From Batillaria attramentaria (lineage: Eukaryota > Mollusca > Gastropoda > Batillariidae), in contig JACVVK020000017.1 of the NCBI GenBank assembly GCA_018292915.2, forward strand, positions 33,501 through 97,500: a DNA stretch of 64,000 nt. Reading direction: 5' to 3'. How positions within the stretch are numbered: the first letter of the stretch is position 1; each line of letters starts with the position of its first letter. The notes under the pieces are model-generated. The model was not told where the DNA came from. It was given only the letters and a program-made list of their open reading frames with translations, and did no database searches. Shown here in pieces: positions 28,974 through 41,714 of this stretch. The translations under genes were made by a program, and so were the position numbers.

Positions 28974-30281
28974 CTAGCCAAATGCGACTTGAACCACAGC
29001 CCGTATTTATTAAAAGAAACGCTGGTCATAACTAATTTCATTTCAAGAACGGCACTATGACTAACACGAGCCTACTTCTCAGACGTATTTTTATAATGTA
29101 GATTTTTTTTAAAAATGATTCCGTCTAAAAGTTTCAGGATTTAAACGCATTTTAATGTCCCATTTCTCTTCTCTGTCCAGACACGTTTTGCCCAAGTTGT
29201 CGACCAACGTCTGGCGAGACTGTCAAAGTTTGCACTTACTAAAAAAACAAAGTCCCCCAACATTGCTGGGGCAAAACGTGTTTTCAAATCCTGAACCGCA
29301 GCTGCTAAAACTGCCTTAGAGCAAAGTGAACTTTTGGGGGAGAAAAGTTTCCAGAAAGTGTGTATTTGAGATTTTTGTTTGTTTGAGAGAAGAGAATTTT
29401 AGCGAAATTTTTACTGCCTCGACCAAGTGATTTATAGACTTTCTTGTTCAGCGTCTAGGCCTTAAGGATGGGGACTTCCCTTGAATGAAGCTAATGATGA
29501 CCTCTTGAAATTAGATTTGCACAAACATGTATGCCATGCACATTCTCACACAGCAGAATATGTGGATTTTTATTTATTTATTTTTTTTTAAGTTGTAGAT
29601 GAATCATCAAACTCGGGTTCACATAATCAGTGCTGAAATGACCTTTTAAGTTGCTGTATCTTAACGCTTCCCTTTTTGAAGAAAGTATTCCCAATCCTTA
29701 GTCAGTTATGAAGTAAACTCGTATGAGCGTCGATTCTTGATTATCAGTGTTCAACATTTTTAAACGTTTTTGAAATTTTTAACATTTTTAAATGACACAT
29801 TTAGAACAAGTTCTAATATCCAGGGCAACGGATTTTTTTTAAGCCTGTGTATCATTTGTCTATGTGCCAGATTGTAGGTCAGAATAGTGTGATGTGTGGT
29901 GGCTGTTTCTGTTCAAAGTGCCATTTTAAGTGAGAACGAGGACTTTTTGTTCGTATTTGTGTTATTTGACATAATGTTGAGTATGTTTTGCACTTGATGT
30001 ATGGTTTCCGACACATGGACTTTGATTGTGATCCTGTTTCTTCGTCATTTAATCAATTTTATGCATGTTTTCTATACAATACTTACACACTCGTTTTCCG
30101 TAGAATTAATAATTCAGCATTTTTTTGATTCGTTAGTTGTGTTATTTGCTGGCGACATTCCAAGAGTCTTTGTGAGTGAAATAATTGTTTGTGATGAGTT
30201 CACTTTGACTGTAGTTGTGCATTTAAATGAGACAAATGTATGCGTTACGGGGTTTTTGTTTTGTGGGAGCAAGGGTTTTGG

Positions 30282-30283
<2 letters not shown>
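28974..30283. other. AT-rich intergenic sequence, nothing recognised
   Basis: No coding, RNA or repeat structure could be supported. Confidence 0.45.

Positions 30284-30370
<87 letters not shown>
30284..30370. repeat. (CT)n microsatellite
   Basis: About 87 bp of pure CT repeat. Confidence 0.95.
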
Positions 30371-30374
<4 letters not shown>

Positions 30375-31539
30375 GCATGCTAAGCTGGCCCTAACACAAT
30401 GAGAAAAAAGCTTTGCAAAGATTGTTCAATAACTGACGAACTGACAAAGTAATTTGTAAACTGCTTGCGGAGAAATGTTGTTGAAAGATACAGAAATGCG
30501 TTAATACGTGGTGCAAGTAAATGTTGTCAAACTTCAGTATACATGCAAGATACATTGTATGAACACAGAAGTGAGCGTTTTGTCAGGTAAACAGGGTATG
30601 AAAATCCTGAATGATTTAGTAAACCGGTTCAGTCTTGCTACGCTTTATCAGGAATTGTAAGTCTCAGAGAGCACACTATCATGTGTTATTTCTTAAGAAA
30701 TTTAAAGGGCTCTCTGAAGAAACAGTCAGGGTAACTTATGATAAAACATAGCTTTTATGCCAGTTTTGTGTTTTTTAAACAGAAGGTACAGACAGAGAAG
30801 AAGGGAGTGTTTCCATGATTGGCAGTTTTGATGTGTAATATCATGTCAAAAATGTGTCTGTTTGCTTCGAGGTTTTTGCTTACTTATCGCGTTGCTAAGA
30901 AGCGGCATTTTAAAGTACTGGATGAAATCGTTCATCTGGTTTCTGTTATGGAAATTGTTTTTTTTTTTCAGGTCAGTAAACTTTTTTTTTCACTTCTAGA
31001 TACATAATATATCTCTTTACATATTATATATATACTTTTCAGCCGCAATGTCGTCAGTGAATTGCCAAGAGATGGAATTCAAACTTTCTGCGTGTTAATC
31101 ACTTCGCTTCGTTGTTGGAGAGATAGATAGGATAGTCCATCTATCAAACTCTGTTTTCAGTCAATGCAATTGAATGGTGGTCTGAAAGGCGCCCACACCT
31201 GAGCAAGTGTTCGACAAAGAAGGTGTGGTCAGGTGTTGGGCAGGAGTAGGTGACTTCCAGACGTTTTCTCAGGGGCTTCCAGTACTTGTGGGCCGGAACC
31301 CACGTTTGACTGGTGGACCCCCCACCCCCATACACCCCTCCCCACCTCCCCCTCCCCTCCCCCGTGCCCCCAGCCCCCCCGTCACATACACACACATTCC
31401 CCCTCCCCTCCACTACATCCACTTCTTCTCTCACTCTTTTCATCGACCCCTGTGGATATTTGCATTTCTCTGTAGAAATAAACAACTTTTTTCACATTCA
31501 GTTTCCACGTCTTCAGTGGTGTCTGCTGAGTGAAGTTGG
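30371..31539. other. intergenic sequence, nothing recognised
   Basis: Includes a C-rich stretch (31316-31400). The ORFs on both strands there look like composition artefacts. Confidence 0.45.

Positions 31540-31611
<72 letters not shown>
31540..31611. repeat. (TG)n microsatellite
   Basis: About 72 bp of TG repeat. Confidence 0.95.
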
Positions 31612-31613
<2 letters not shown>

Positions 31614-31875
31614 ACGGACGATTTGCCGACGGACGTCATACCGAACGGACGATATACCAAATAAAAGGGACAGAAACCACTTAACTTTAACAAAGGACGG
31701 CACGGGTCAACGTTTCGGCTTTCGCCTTCCTCAGGACACAAACAAATCCGACATATACCGACAGGACAGGATATGCCGACGGACAGTTTGCGGATGACAG
31801 GACGATGTGCCGACAGAACAAACTGCTGACGGACGATATGCCTACGGACGATTTGCTGAATGGACGATATTGAAA
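31612..31875. repeat. degenerate GACGGACGATNTGCC tandem repeat, split by an insertion
   Basis: Variants of GACGGACGATATGCC recur on both sides of a block at 31660-31742. That block is a single arm of the fold-back element seen at 8708-8877 (GGGACAGAAACCACTTAACT...TCAGGACACAAAC). The array was therefore interrupted by it. Confidence 0.7.
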
Positions 31876-31939
31876 ATAATATTCCGACATTACAATAACT
31901 GTACCGACTGACTGATTCGAATAACTGTGACAGGCGGCG

Positions 31940-32036
31940 GGGTGTTTGGGAGTTTAACGTCCTTTTCCATCATGTATGGGTGATATCAAAGACGGGGCAA
32001 CGAGAAAAAAGGCGAGTACACATATTTGGCCCCAGC

Positions 32037-32038
<2 letters not shown>
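31940..32038 (-). mobile_element. SINE family 1, 3' part
   Basis: Reverse complement of the family 3' region: GTTTGGGAGTTTAACGTCCTTTTCC, GATATCAAAGACGGGGCAAC, and CATATTTGGCCCCAGCC. It runs directly into a (TG)n tract. Confidence 0.7.

Positions 32039-32090
<52 letters not shown>
32039..32090. repeat. (TG)n microsatellite
   Basis: About 52 bp of TG repeat replacing the head of the adjacent SINE. Confidence 0.95.
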
Positions 32091-32092
<2 letters not shown>

Positions 32093-32396
32093 CGTCCTGT
32101 CTGTGTAAAGCTAAGAATGTGTGTGTTTGTGCGTGGATCTAGGAATGTATGTGAATCTAAGCTTATGTGTATATGTGTTGCAGTGTGTGTTAGACAATGA
32201 CGATGAAGCTCATGGTGTCTCATACTCGGAGGTCGTCGTCAGCATACAAGGGACGTTACTCAGATTGCATCCACTGTGACTCAACTCTGCACATGGCTGT
32301 TAAAGGTCGCCCGGAATCCATATTTCGCTTCTTCCTGACAAAATATATATTCTCCACTGGAATAGGAAGTGTCATTCAAGCTGATACTTTTCGCGC

Positions 32397-32405
32397 TCGC
32401 GCGCG

Positions 32406-32482
<77 letters not shown>
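32397..32482. repeat. (GC)n-(AC)n microsatellite
   Basis: A short CGCGCG run passes into about 70 bp of AC repeat. The alternating purine-pyrimidine sequence is a Z-DNA type. Confidence 0.93.
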
Positions 32483-32485
<3 letters not shown>

Positions 32486-33960
32486 AATTTCCAAGAAGGG
32501 AAAAATGTTAAGCATGACTTCCTCTCATCTGTGCATAGTTTTATTTGAAAGCAGTCGTCAGGCCACAAACTACCTCAGCGCATGTACCTCTAACCAGCAG
32601 CAAAACACATGAACCATCCGAATGCCTGCGTTAGAAAACTAAACAAACTGAGAGGGCAGCAAAGAGCTGAGGCAGCTTACTCGTGTTAGAACGACCAGAT
32701 GTTGCGTAAGACTTAAAATATTGATTTTCTTTTCGGGAGTTTGCTGTTGCATTTCGTAAGAAATTCATTCCGTTGCTTACCATAGGCTGTTCAGATCCGG
32801 GGACGTGCAGCATAATAAGAAGCAGCAAAATCAAAAACGAGCGCCTTAATTTAACCCTTACAACGCCGATTTCGCAGTTTGGCGAGTGCCTGAAATAGCG
32901 CCTATTTCGCATTTGACTCATTTTAGTGGATAGAACGAAAAACTCAAGAGACAATTAATTCTCCTGGACCTTCAACTGACTTAAGAAGGCACTGACAGAG
33001 ATATGTTTTAACTTTCGTTTCTGCAAGAGCAAAGTGGAGTTTTAATGTTATCTCAGAAGCAAACCACACAGTCTTCCACAGTTCTGATCTCAGCCCGAAA
33101 AATCCAACTCAAATTTGAGGTGGCCTACGTGCTACGCAACAGACAACACGTGATTTTTTGAAGGGCTGAGTCAGAAACTGTCCACTGCGTGCGCTCGCTT
33201 GCGAAAAGCGTTTTGGGTCAAGGACGAAACTTTACAGAATCCAAAATTAGCTGAGAAGGGTTTAATGTTGCTGGTAAATACTCCTTACTTACTCCGCATT
33301 TCGGAGCGCGCACGCGCATTCCACGATTTTGACTCTTTTCCGGTTTTTGCCCTGCATGCGAAAATCAGGCAAGATTAACGGTACCTTAACGGCTCTTACT
33401 GCAGCAAGCACGAGTATAATCAAAGTGCAACACTCCCGCTAAGCCAAATTTAAATAAATTCGTTATGAATTTTGTGTGTGTGTGTGTGTGTGTGAGGCCA
33501 CAGGTGTACAACCCTAAAGCCTGCTCTTAACTGGGCACAGCGCGCGAAACACACATGTGCACATCACAGTCGTTGCGCTCGGTGTGTCTACTAACTTCAA
33601 AACTGAACACAGCTGTGCTCGGCGACAAACCGATTGAAGACGCACTGTCCGCAATGTTTGCGCGCCGAGTGACGTAGTACAGCCAATCAGTCACAGTTGT
33701 GGCTATTTGAAATCCAGGTTGCTGTGATGACGCCACAGCGGCGGAAACGGCCCTCCAAATCACAACTGTGGACAGCACTGTGGCGCTCCGCAGTGCCCAG
33801 TTAAGAGCCGGCTTTAAGTTTGCTTGACAGGAATTAAATTAACTCTTAAAACCCCATGCAACAATCGCATATTACTTGAAATTTTCAGACCACTTGAAGC
33901 CACTATCACGCAATCTGCAGCGGTCTCGCACCTAGCGGTGAAGGCCCCACGGCTTGCGTA
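32483..33960. other. sequence downstream of gene A, with a dispersed-repeat copy at 33354-33425
   Basis: 33359-33425 shares GCGAAAATCAGGCAAGATTAACGG and GGCTCTTACTGCAGCAAGCA with 8449-8510. A short (GT)n lies at 33473-33494. No gene was recognised. Confidence 0.5.
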
Positions 33961-33961
33961 A

Positions 33962-34230
33962 TAGTGGCTTGAAGTAGCTCTTACTGGTGTGCAGTGGCTT
34001 TTTTTTTTAACTGTAAAGACCCCACGCCATGACGATAATAGTGGCTTGAAATGGCTCCTACTGGTGTGCAGTGGCTTTTTTTTAGCGGTGAAGACCCCAC
34101 GCCATGACGATAATAGTGGCTTGAAATGGCTCCTACTGGTGTGCAGTGGCTTTTTTTTTTTAGCGGTGAAGACCCCACGCCATGACGATAATAGTGGCTT
34201 GAAATGGCTCCTACTGGTGTGCAGTGGCTT
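33962..34230. repeat. 75-78-bp tandem repeat, four starts, next to the gene A stop
   Basis: TAGTGGCTTGAAATGGCTCC begins at 33962, 34039, 34114 and 34192. Each unit includes CTACTGGTGTGCAGTGGC, a T run of variable length and GTGAAGACCCCACGCCATGA. On the minus strand this lies about 120 bp after the gene A stop codon and may be in its 3' UTR. Confidence 0.85.
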
Positions 34231-34346
34231 GTTTGTTTGTTTGTTTGTTTACCAGTCTTATTACATAGTGGGCAGCCGGAGGGCTCGGGTTCTTTAGAGT
34301 TAAACGTCGCCGAATCTGAACAGACTTCAACGGATCGCCCACTACT

Positions 34347-34659
34347 TTACCCGCCTATCAAATCCGCATCCTCCTCCGCATTGCAGGTGAGTTCCCGGAT
34401 GGTTTTAGGCACCGGGCAGCCCTTAAGGTAGAGCTTCATGTGCCGACACGCGTCTTCCCTCTGCACGCAGGCGTAGCGGAGACACGAGTTGAAGATCTGC
34501 ATGGGGGTGGTCGATATCTTCTTCGCCAGCAGACAGCGCAAGGTTCTGTGGCGAATCATGAGGGGTCCGCATAGCTGGATGGCGTGGGCGCGTGCCTCGT
34601 GAGTCTTGCACTGTTTGAAAATCCACACGCCCCACTCGCACTCTACCTTGTGAGGACCC
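34347..34659 (-). CDS. gene A exon 7: nine-cysteine C8-like module and stop
   Basis: The acceptor is GTGTTTGCAG. Reads GPHKVECEWGVWIFKQCKTH, EARAHAIQLCGPLMIRHRTL, RCLLAKKISTTPMQIFNSCL, RYACVQREDACRHMKLYLKG, CPVPKTIRELTCNAEED..., with TAA at 34347. All nine cysteines match gene B exon 7. FNSCLRYAC...CRHMKLYLKGC resembles the CxxDxC...CxxLxxYxxxC pattern of C8 modules. Confidence 0.83.
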
Positions 34660-34925
34660 CTGCAAACACGCGTCATGTATCTACAATTCTGTTACGGACT
34701 GCAGGGCTGGTTTTTTTTAAGTTGTTAAGTTGTTTCTCTATAGAGAAACAACTTTATGAGACGGGGCAGATTTTGCTACGCGCAGCAGCAAGTTTCAGTG
34801 ATACGAAACAAGACTGTGACGTTTCTCCACACAATACTTACTTTCACGCACACAGTGACGTAACGAAATCTGCGTCATAGACACCTTACGTGCACACTTT
34901 GCTGCTGCGTTCTTTTTGGCGGGAA

Positions 34926-34983
<58 letters not shown>

Positions 34984-37900
34984 ACGGATGTAATGATGGC
35001 TATCTCCTAAACCATTTCGTTGGAGGCCTTTTTACTTCGAGATAAAATGGGAATTCACCTTCTCCAGACCTATTTTTCACGATTTTAGCCTACTGCATTT
35101 TCAAAAGAGTTATCGCCGATTTTTAAAAATCGGTCATGTTACGAATTTTTTCGCAAAAAATGTTCAAATGGCTTCATTTTCTGAAATTGGGAAGATCATC
35201 CAATTATACTGCCTGTTTTCGTAGCACAGCTATGTAGCTCTGACAGGTTTTGTGTAAGAAAAATATTTCCGAGGTAGGAGTGGTTTGCATATAAGGCCAA
35301 ATATCTATGAAAAGACTCCTTCAAATTACTCATCATTCCGGTATTTTTGTCACTTGTGCCAATTGCACATATGACATTAACTGCTGCACTATTATAGCTT
35401 TAGTATTAAGAATAGGAGAGCTTTTAGATAAACACATTTTTCACGTTTCTGCGAGAAGCGCCGGTCAAAAAAGTTCCAATTTTGCAATTTCGTAAGTACA
35501 AACCAAGGCAGTTAAGTCCACGTTTCATCAGCTCTCTAGATTTTCCAAATTTTATGTCAAAATTAATTCAGTCACGGAAGTCACAAAAGCAACAAGGAAA
35601 TCACAAGATATGTAGAAGTATCATCTGTCAGACGAGCAGCGTGAGGCTGACGTCAAATGTTTGGTTCACAGACAAAATCTGCAAGTATCGCCACTGCTTC
35701 CGACCTTTCATCAGCCCTCTAGATCTTCCAGATTTAATGTGAAAAATAATTCAGTCGGAGAAGTCACAAAGCCAACAGGGAAATCACAAGACATGAACAA
35801 GCATCCTCAGACGATCTCAGTGCTAGAGGCTGATGTCAAAAGTTTACTTCACGGAATTGACGTCATCTCTCTCTCTCTCTGTATGACGACCTGCCTGAGG
35901 CTGACGTCAAGTGTTTAGATCACGGAACTGACGTCTCTCTCTCTCTCTATCTCTCTCTCTGGGGAGCCAGGGTGGCCGAATGGTAGAGCGTTGGACTTTC
36001 AATGCTTGGGCCGAGAGTTCGAATCCTGGCCGCTGGGGCCAAATATTTGTGCTGGCCTTTTTCTCGTTGCCCCGTCTTTGATATCACCCTTATGTGGGGG
36101 AAAAGGACGTTAAACTCCTAAACACCCACCCACCCACCCACCCTCTCTCTCTCTGCCTCTCTCTCTCTCTCTCCCTCCCTTCTTCCCCCACCCGGCCCCA
36201 CCCCCAGTCACGTGGCTAATCGGTCGAGGTCGTAGAGGATCTAGTGTCATTGGTAGAACTTGGAGAGGGGAGAACCGGCAACAATAACAACAAAGACAAA
36301 ATAAAATGAAGTTTGGAGAAACAACTTTGTAGGACGGGGCCGTTCCTCCTTGTTTTCCTCAGAGTGCGTGTACTACAACTACTACTACTACTGCTGTTGC
36401 TGCTGCTGCTGCTATTACTTCCGCTACTACTTCTGCTACTACTGCAGCTGCTGCTACTACTGCTACTACTCCTGCTACTACAACTACTTCTACTACTATT
36501 GCTGCTACTACTGCTACTAATTCTACTACTATTGTTGCTGAAACAGCTGTACTACTACAGCTACTGGTACTACTACTACTACTACTGCTGCTACTACGCC
36601 TGCTACTACTACTACTACTACTATTGCTGCTACTACTGCTACTACTATTGTTGCTGCTGCTACTGCTACTACTACTGCTACTATTGCCACTACTCCTGCT
36701 ACTCTCTGCTACTACTACTATTGTTGCTGCTACTGCTACTGCTTCTACTACTACTACTACTATTACTGCTACTACTGCTACTACTATTGTTGCTGCTGCT
36801 ACTGCTACTACTACTGCTACTATTGCCACTACTCCTGCTACTCTCTGCTACTACTACTACTATTGCTGCTGCTACTACTGCTACTACTGCTACTACTACT
36901 CACTGCTACTACTGCTACTACTACTCACTACTACTACTATTGTTGCTGCTGCTACTACTGCTACTACTACTCACTACTACTACTACTATTGTTTGCTGCT
37001 GCTACTACTGCTACTACTACTCCACTACTACTACTATTGTTGCTGCTGCTACTACTGCTACTACTACTACTACTATTGCTGCTGCTACTACTGCTACTAC
37101 TACTCACTGCTACTACTATTACTGCTACTACTACTACTATTGTTGCTGCTGCTACTACTGCTACTACTACTCACTACTACTACTATTGTTGCTGCTGCTA
37201 CTACTGCTACTACTGCTACTACTACTCACTGCTACTACTGCTACTACTACTCACTACTACTACTATTGTTGCTGCTGCTACTACTGCTACTACTACTCAC
37301 TACTACTACTATTGTTGCTGCTGCTACTACTGCTACTACTACTCACTACTACTACTATTGTTGCTGCTGCTACTACTGCTACTACTACTACTACTATTGC
37401 TGCTGCTACTACTGTTACTACTACTCACTGCTACTACTATTACTGCTACTACTACTACTACTATTGTTGCTGCTGCTACTACTGCTACTACTACTCACTA
37501 CTACTACTATTGTTGCTGCTGCTACTACTGCTACTACTACTCACTGCTACTACTATTACTGCTACTACTACTACTACTATTGCTGCTGCTACTACTGCTA
37601 CTACTACTCACTGCTACTACTATTACTGCTACTACTACTACTATTGTTGCTGCTGCTACTACTGCTACTACTACTCACTACTACTACTATTGTTGCTGCT
37701 GCTACTACTGCTACTACTACTCACTACTACTACTATTACTGCTACTACTACTACTATTGTTGCTGCTGCTACTACTGCTACTACTACTCATTACTACTAC
37801 TGCTACTACTGCTACTACTACTCACTACTACTACTATTGTTGCTGCTGCTACTACTGCTACTACTACTCACTACTACTACTATTGTTGTTGCTGCTACTA

Positions 37901-39495
37901 CTGCTACTACTACTCACTACTACTACTGCTACTACTGCTACTACTACTCACTACTACTACTATTGTTGCTGCTGCTACTACTGCTACTACTACTCACTAC
38001 TACTACTATTACTGCTACTACTACTACTATTGTTGCTGCCGCTACTACTGCTACTACTACTCACTGCTACTACTGCTACTACTACTCACTACTACTACTA
38101 TTGTTGCTGCTGCTACTACTGCTACTACTACTCACTACTACTACTATTGTTGCTGCTGCTACTACTGCTACTACTACTCACTACTACTACTATTGTTGCT
38201 GCTGCTACTACTGCTACTACTACTCACTACTACTACTATTACTGCTACTGCTTCTACTACTATTGCTGCTGCTACTACTGCTACTACTACTCACTGCTAC
38301 TACTATTACTGCTACTACTACTACTATTGTTGCTGCTGCTACTACTGCTACTACTACTCACTACTACTACTATTGTTGCTGCTGCTACTACTGCTACTAC
38401 TACTCACTACTACTACTATTGTTGCTGCTGCTACTACTGCTACTACTACTCACTGCTACTACTATTACTGCTTACTACTACTACTATTGTTGCTGCTGCT
38501 ACTACTGCTACTACTACTCACTACTACTACTATTACTGCTACTAACTACTACTATTGTTGCTGCTGCTACTACTGCTACTACTACTATTCACTACTACTA
38601 CTATTGTTGCTGCTGCTACTACTGCTACTACTACTCACTACTACTACTATTACTGCTACTACTACTACTATTGTTGCTGCTGCTACTACTGCTACTACTA
38701 CTCACTACTACTACTATTACTGCTACTACTACTACTATTGTTGCTGCTGCTACTACTGCTACTACTACTCACTACTACTACTATTACTGCTACTACTACT
38801 ACTATTGTTGCTGCTGCTACTACTGCTACTACTACTCACTGCTACTACTATTACTGCTACTACTACTACTATTGTTGCTGCTGCTACTACTGCTACTACT
38901 ACTCACTACTACTACTATTGTTGCTGCTGCTACTACTGCTACTACTACTCACTACTACTACTATTACTGCTACTACTACTACTATTGTTGCTGCTTGCCT
39001 ACTACTGCTACTACTACTCACTGCTACTACTATTACTGCTACTGCTTCTACTACTATTGTTGCTGCTACCACTGCTACTGCTACTATTGCCGATACTGCA
39101 ATATACTTCAGCTGACAAATTCTTTGCCCTGAAGTGGGACTGGAACCCTCGACCTCTCGCAGTGGTGGCCGGCAAGAGACGTTACCTCTGCACACTACCG
39201 ACCGCACCTTCGTTTTATTGTACCTTCGTTGGTGAGGCCCGTTCCTCAGCACTGCCCACATGTACAGTTGCTTTGGACAGTTCAACCACTGTTCTTCAGC
39301 AAGCTCATTCAAGTCCGGGTTGGCGCCCGGTACCATGCAAAGACAGGCCGGGAATCCGGACGAAGCGCCCAGACCGAACAGAGCAGCTTGTGGGGCCTGT
39401 ACAGAAGCACCAGCACTCGTTACCAGACTCTTTCAGGTCCGACTTCCAACGTATCCCTGCTACCCATAGCCAGTTTTAAGTGCAGCACAGCATGG

Positions 39496-39583
<88 letters not shown>

Positions 39584-41645
39584 GTTACCGCTTTATGTGT
39601 CAGTATACATGTATTTTATTTATGTATAAGTATATACTTTCGATATATCTTTGTTTCTCATCATTTATACTTAAAGCTGAAATGTCACTTTGTAAATAGC
39701 TAAAAGCCCATAATGGAGGGGATTTCGCGCTATATTATTATTATTATTATTACTATTACTATTATCGTGGGTCACACACGCGTCTATGAGTCACGAGAAA
39801 AGCTGTTTTGAAAATCACGGGCTTGTGGCAAATACACGGGGACAAATTAGACAGAAAAGGGAAAAAAAAACAAACAAACATGGAATCACACATAATCCGG
39901 TGCCTCGGCAGCCAGTCCCTGAAGGGCACAAGCAAAAGACAAGGGGATTTTGTCCAGTGGTTAAAGGTATCCCACTTCGGATCCTGAGCCGCCGGGTTCG
40001 AATCCATGGTGGGCAGGAATTCAGAAGGATTTTTCCTTTCCAAATCGAGTCAAAATCACGTGCAGACTTGCCACTTGTACTCAAAAAAATCCCACGTCCA
40101 TCTTTCGAAGAAGAGTAGGCTGTGGTCGGTGGCGTGGAAAACAGAAATACTGTCGCACGCACCAGATTGAATAGCAGGGTGGAGGTTTGCACATAAAGTA
40201 GCTCTTACCGGCAGCAGTCTTTCACTGCTTCGTCCTCCAGCCCTGCGGCGCCATAAGCATTTCAGAAGAGATGGATATGTGCGCCTTGGAGAAGTCTACC
40301 ATACCATACCATACCATACCATACCATACCATAAATCTGTCTCTCTCATAAACGGTAATGTATACTTATGATAGTCCCGGCGTAGTAGTTCTGGGATTAG
40401 AGCTATGTCTCATAATACTAGTCAAGTACTAGTCAACTTTCTTGACATCAGACCTCTGAAGACCAGGAGTGCGCCATCATGGACCCACCTGGATGCCGAT
40501 GCCTGGGAGAAGTTTCTGAGGGCGTTCGTTTGGGGCGTACGGCCTGAACTTGATCTGCACGTCGCACTCGGGAAAAGAAAAGGTGACGAAACGTTCAGCG
40601 GCGTTGTAGGTTATGCTGATGGAGATCCCGTGCCAGGGCATATCCACGTCCTTCTCGTACGGGTTGGCCTCTTGCCATGGTAGCGTCTCTGTCTGCAAAC
40701 ACACAGTTGACTGGAACTCTTCCGACCTACCTTTCAACGGTAGGTAGTGTGAGCGGTGGTCTAATAGGTAGCGCGTCGGATTTAGCCGCTGCGCTACTAC
40801 TGAACGGCCGTCACCAATGTCACCCCACTTGCTACATCGATACACCCCACTTGCCACACTGCTACATCCAACTTGCTACACTCCACTTGCCCCCCCCCCC
40901 CCCCAACACTCCCCCCCCCCCTCAACCCTCCACCCGCTTGCTACACTGTTACACCCCACACTTGCGAAACACAGTTTAGCCCAAATGTTTTGTCACACCC
41001 TCAATTCTAAATCACCAGTAATTTATTCCGTGTCCCCTACCGATCTGTAGTTCAAGATATGTCGCTGCAGATAGAAGAAGATGTTGTGCTCCATGAGGAA
41101 GTTTCCGCCAGCACCTAGCTGACCGACATACAGAACAACCTCCATGCTTTCCTCAAAGTATCGCCCCCTCTTCACGTGATTGTTGATACCAAACACTTCA
41201 ACACCGCAGTGAGTAGTAGGTGGGGCTCCGCCACTCAAAGGTGTGTAGAATCTGAAATCAACGTTCGCCAACCACTTAGCATGATAACGGTCCTGCTCTG
41301 GAAATGTTCAGCCCACAAAATTTGAGAATAAATGCAATTCTAAGTTCTGAAGCTTAAATAGCTGTGCTGACCCTTCGAACCACGTGATTGTAATGAGTTC
41401 ATGTCCAGTGTGTGAGAGAATGCGTGTGATTCACGTGAGCGTGAGTGAGCATGTTTTTAAAAGATTGAGTCGGTTGGTCGGTTGGCTGTGGGATTTAATA
41501 ATAATAATAATAGTATTCATAGGGCGCCTATCCCCGGGGAACGAGCTCTAGGCCCCTTACATTCTAAAACCGAAGTTTAAAAAGAAAAAAGAAGAAACAT
41601 TCACTCAGTGTACATTACGTAAAAACAACTAAAAAAAAGTAAAAG

Positions 41646-41714
<69 letters not shown>

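Larger units (their letters stand above)
34660..36360 (-). other. gene A intron 6, 3' part: repeats only
   Basis: Holds (TG)n at 34930-34981, a direct duplication of about 155 bp (35518-35675 and 35697-35855: TCATCAGCTCTCTAGATTTT, AAATCACAAGATATG, GAGGCTGACGTCAAATGTTT), CT-rich tracts and a SINE. No exon was seen. Confidence 0.6.

Noticed and set aside
36313..39479. Plus-strand ORFs of 939, 951 and 560 codons
   Set aside because: They are translations of the CTA/CTG array in every frame. No sensible composition, and they overlap gene A intron 6 and exon 6 on the other strand.
40677..40979. Plus-strand ORF opposite gene A exon 5
   Set aside because: Shadow of the minus-strand exon and a C-rich tract. 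The minus strand has the splice sites and the paralogue match.
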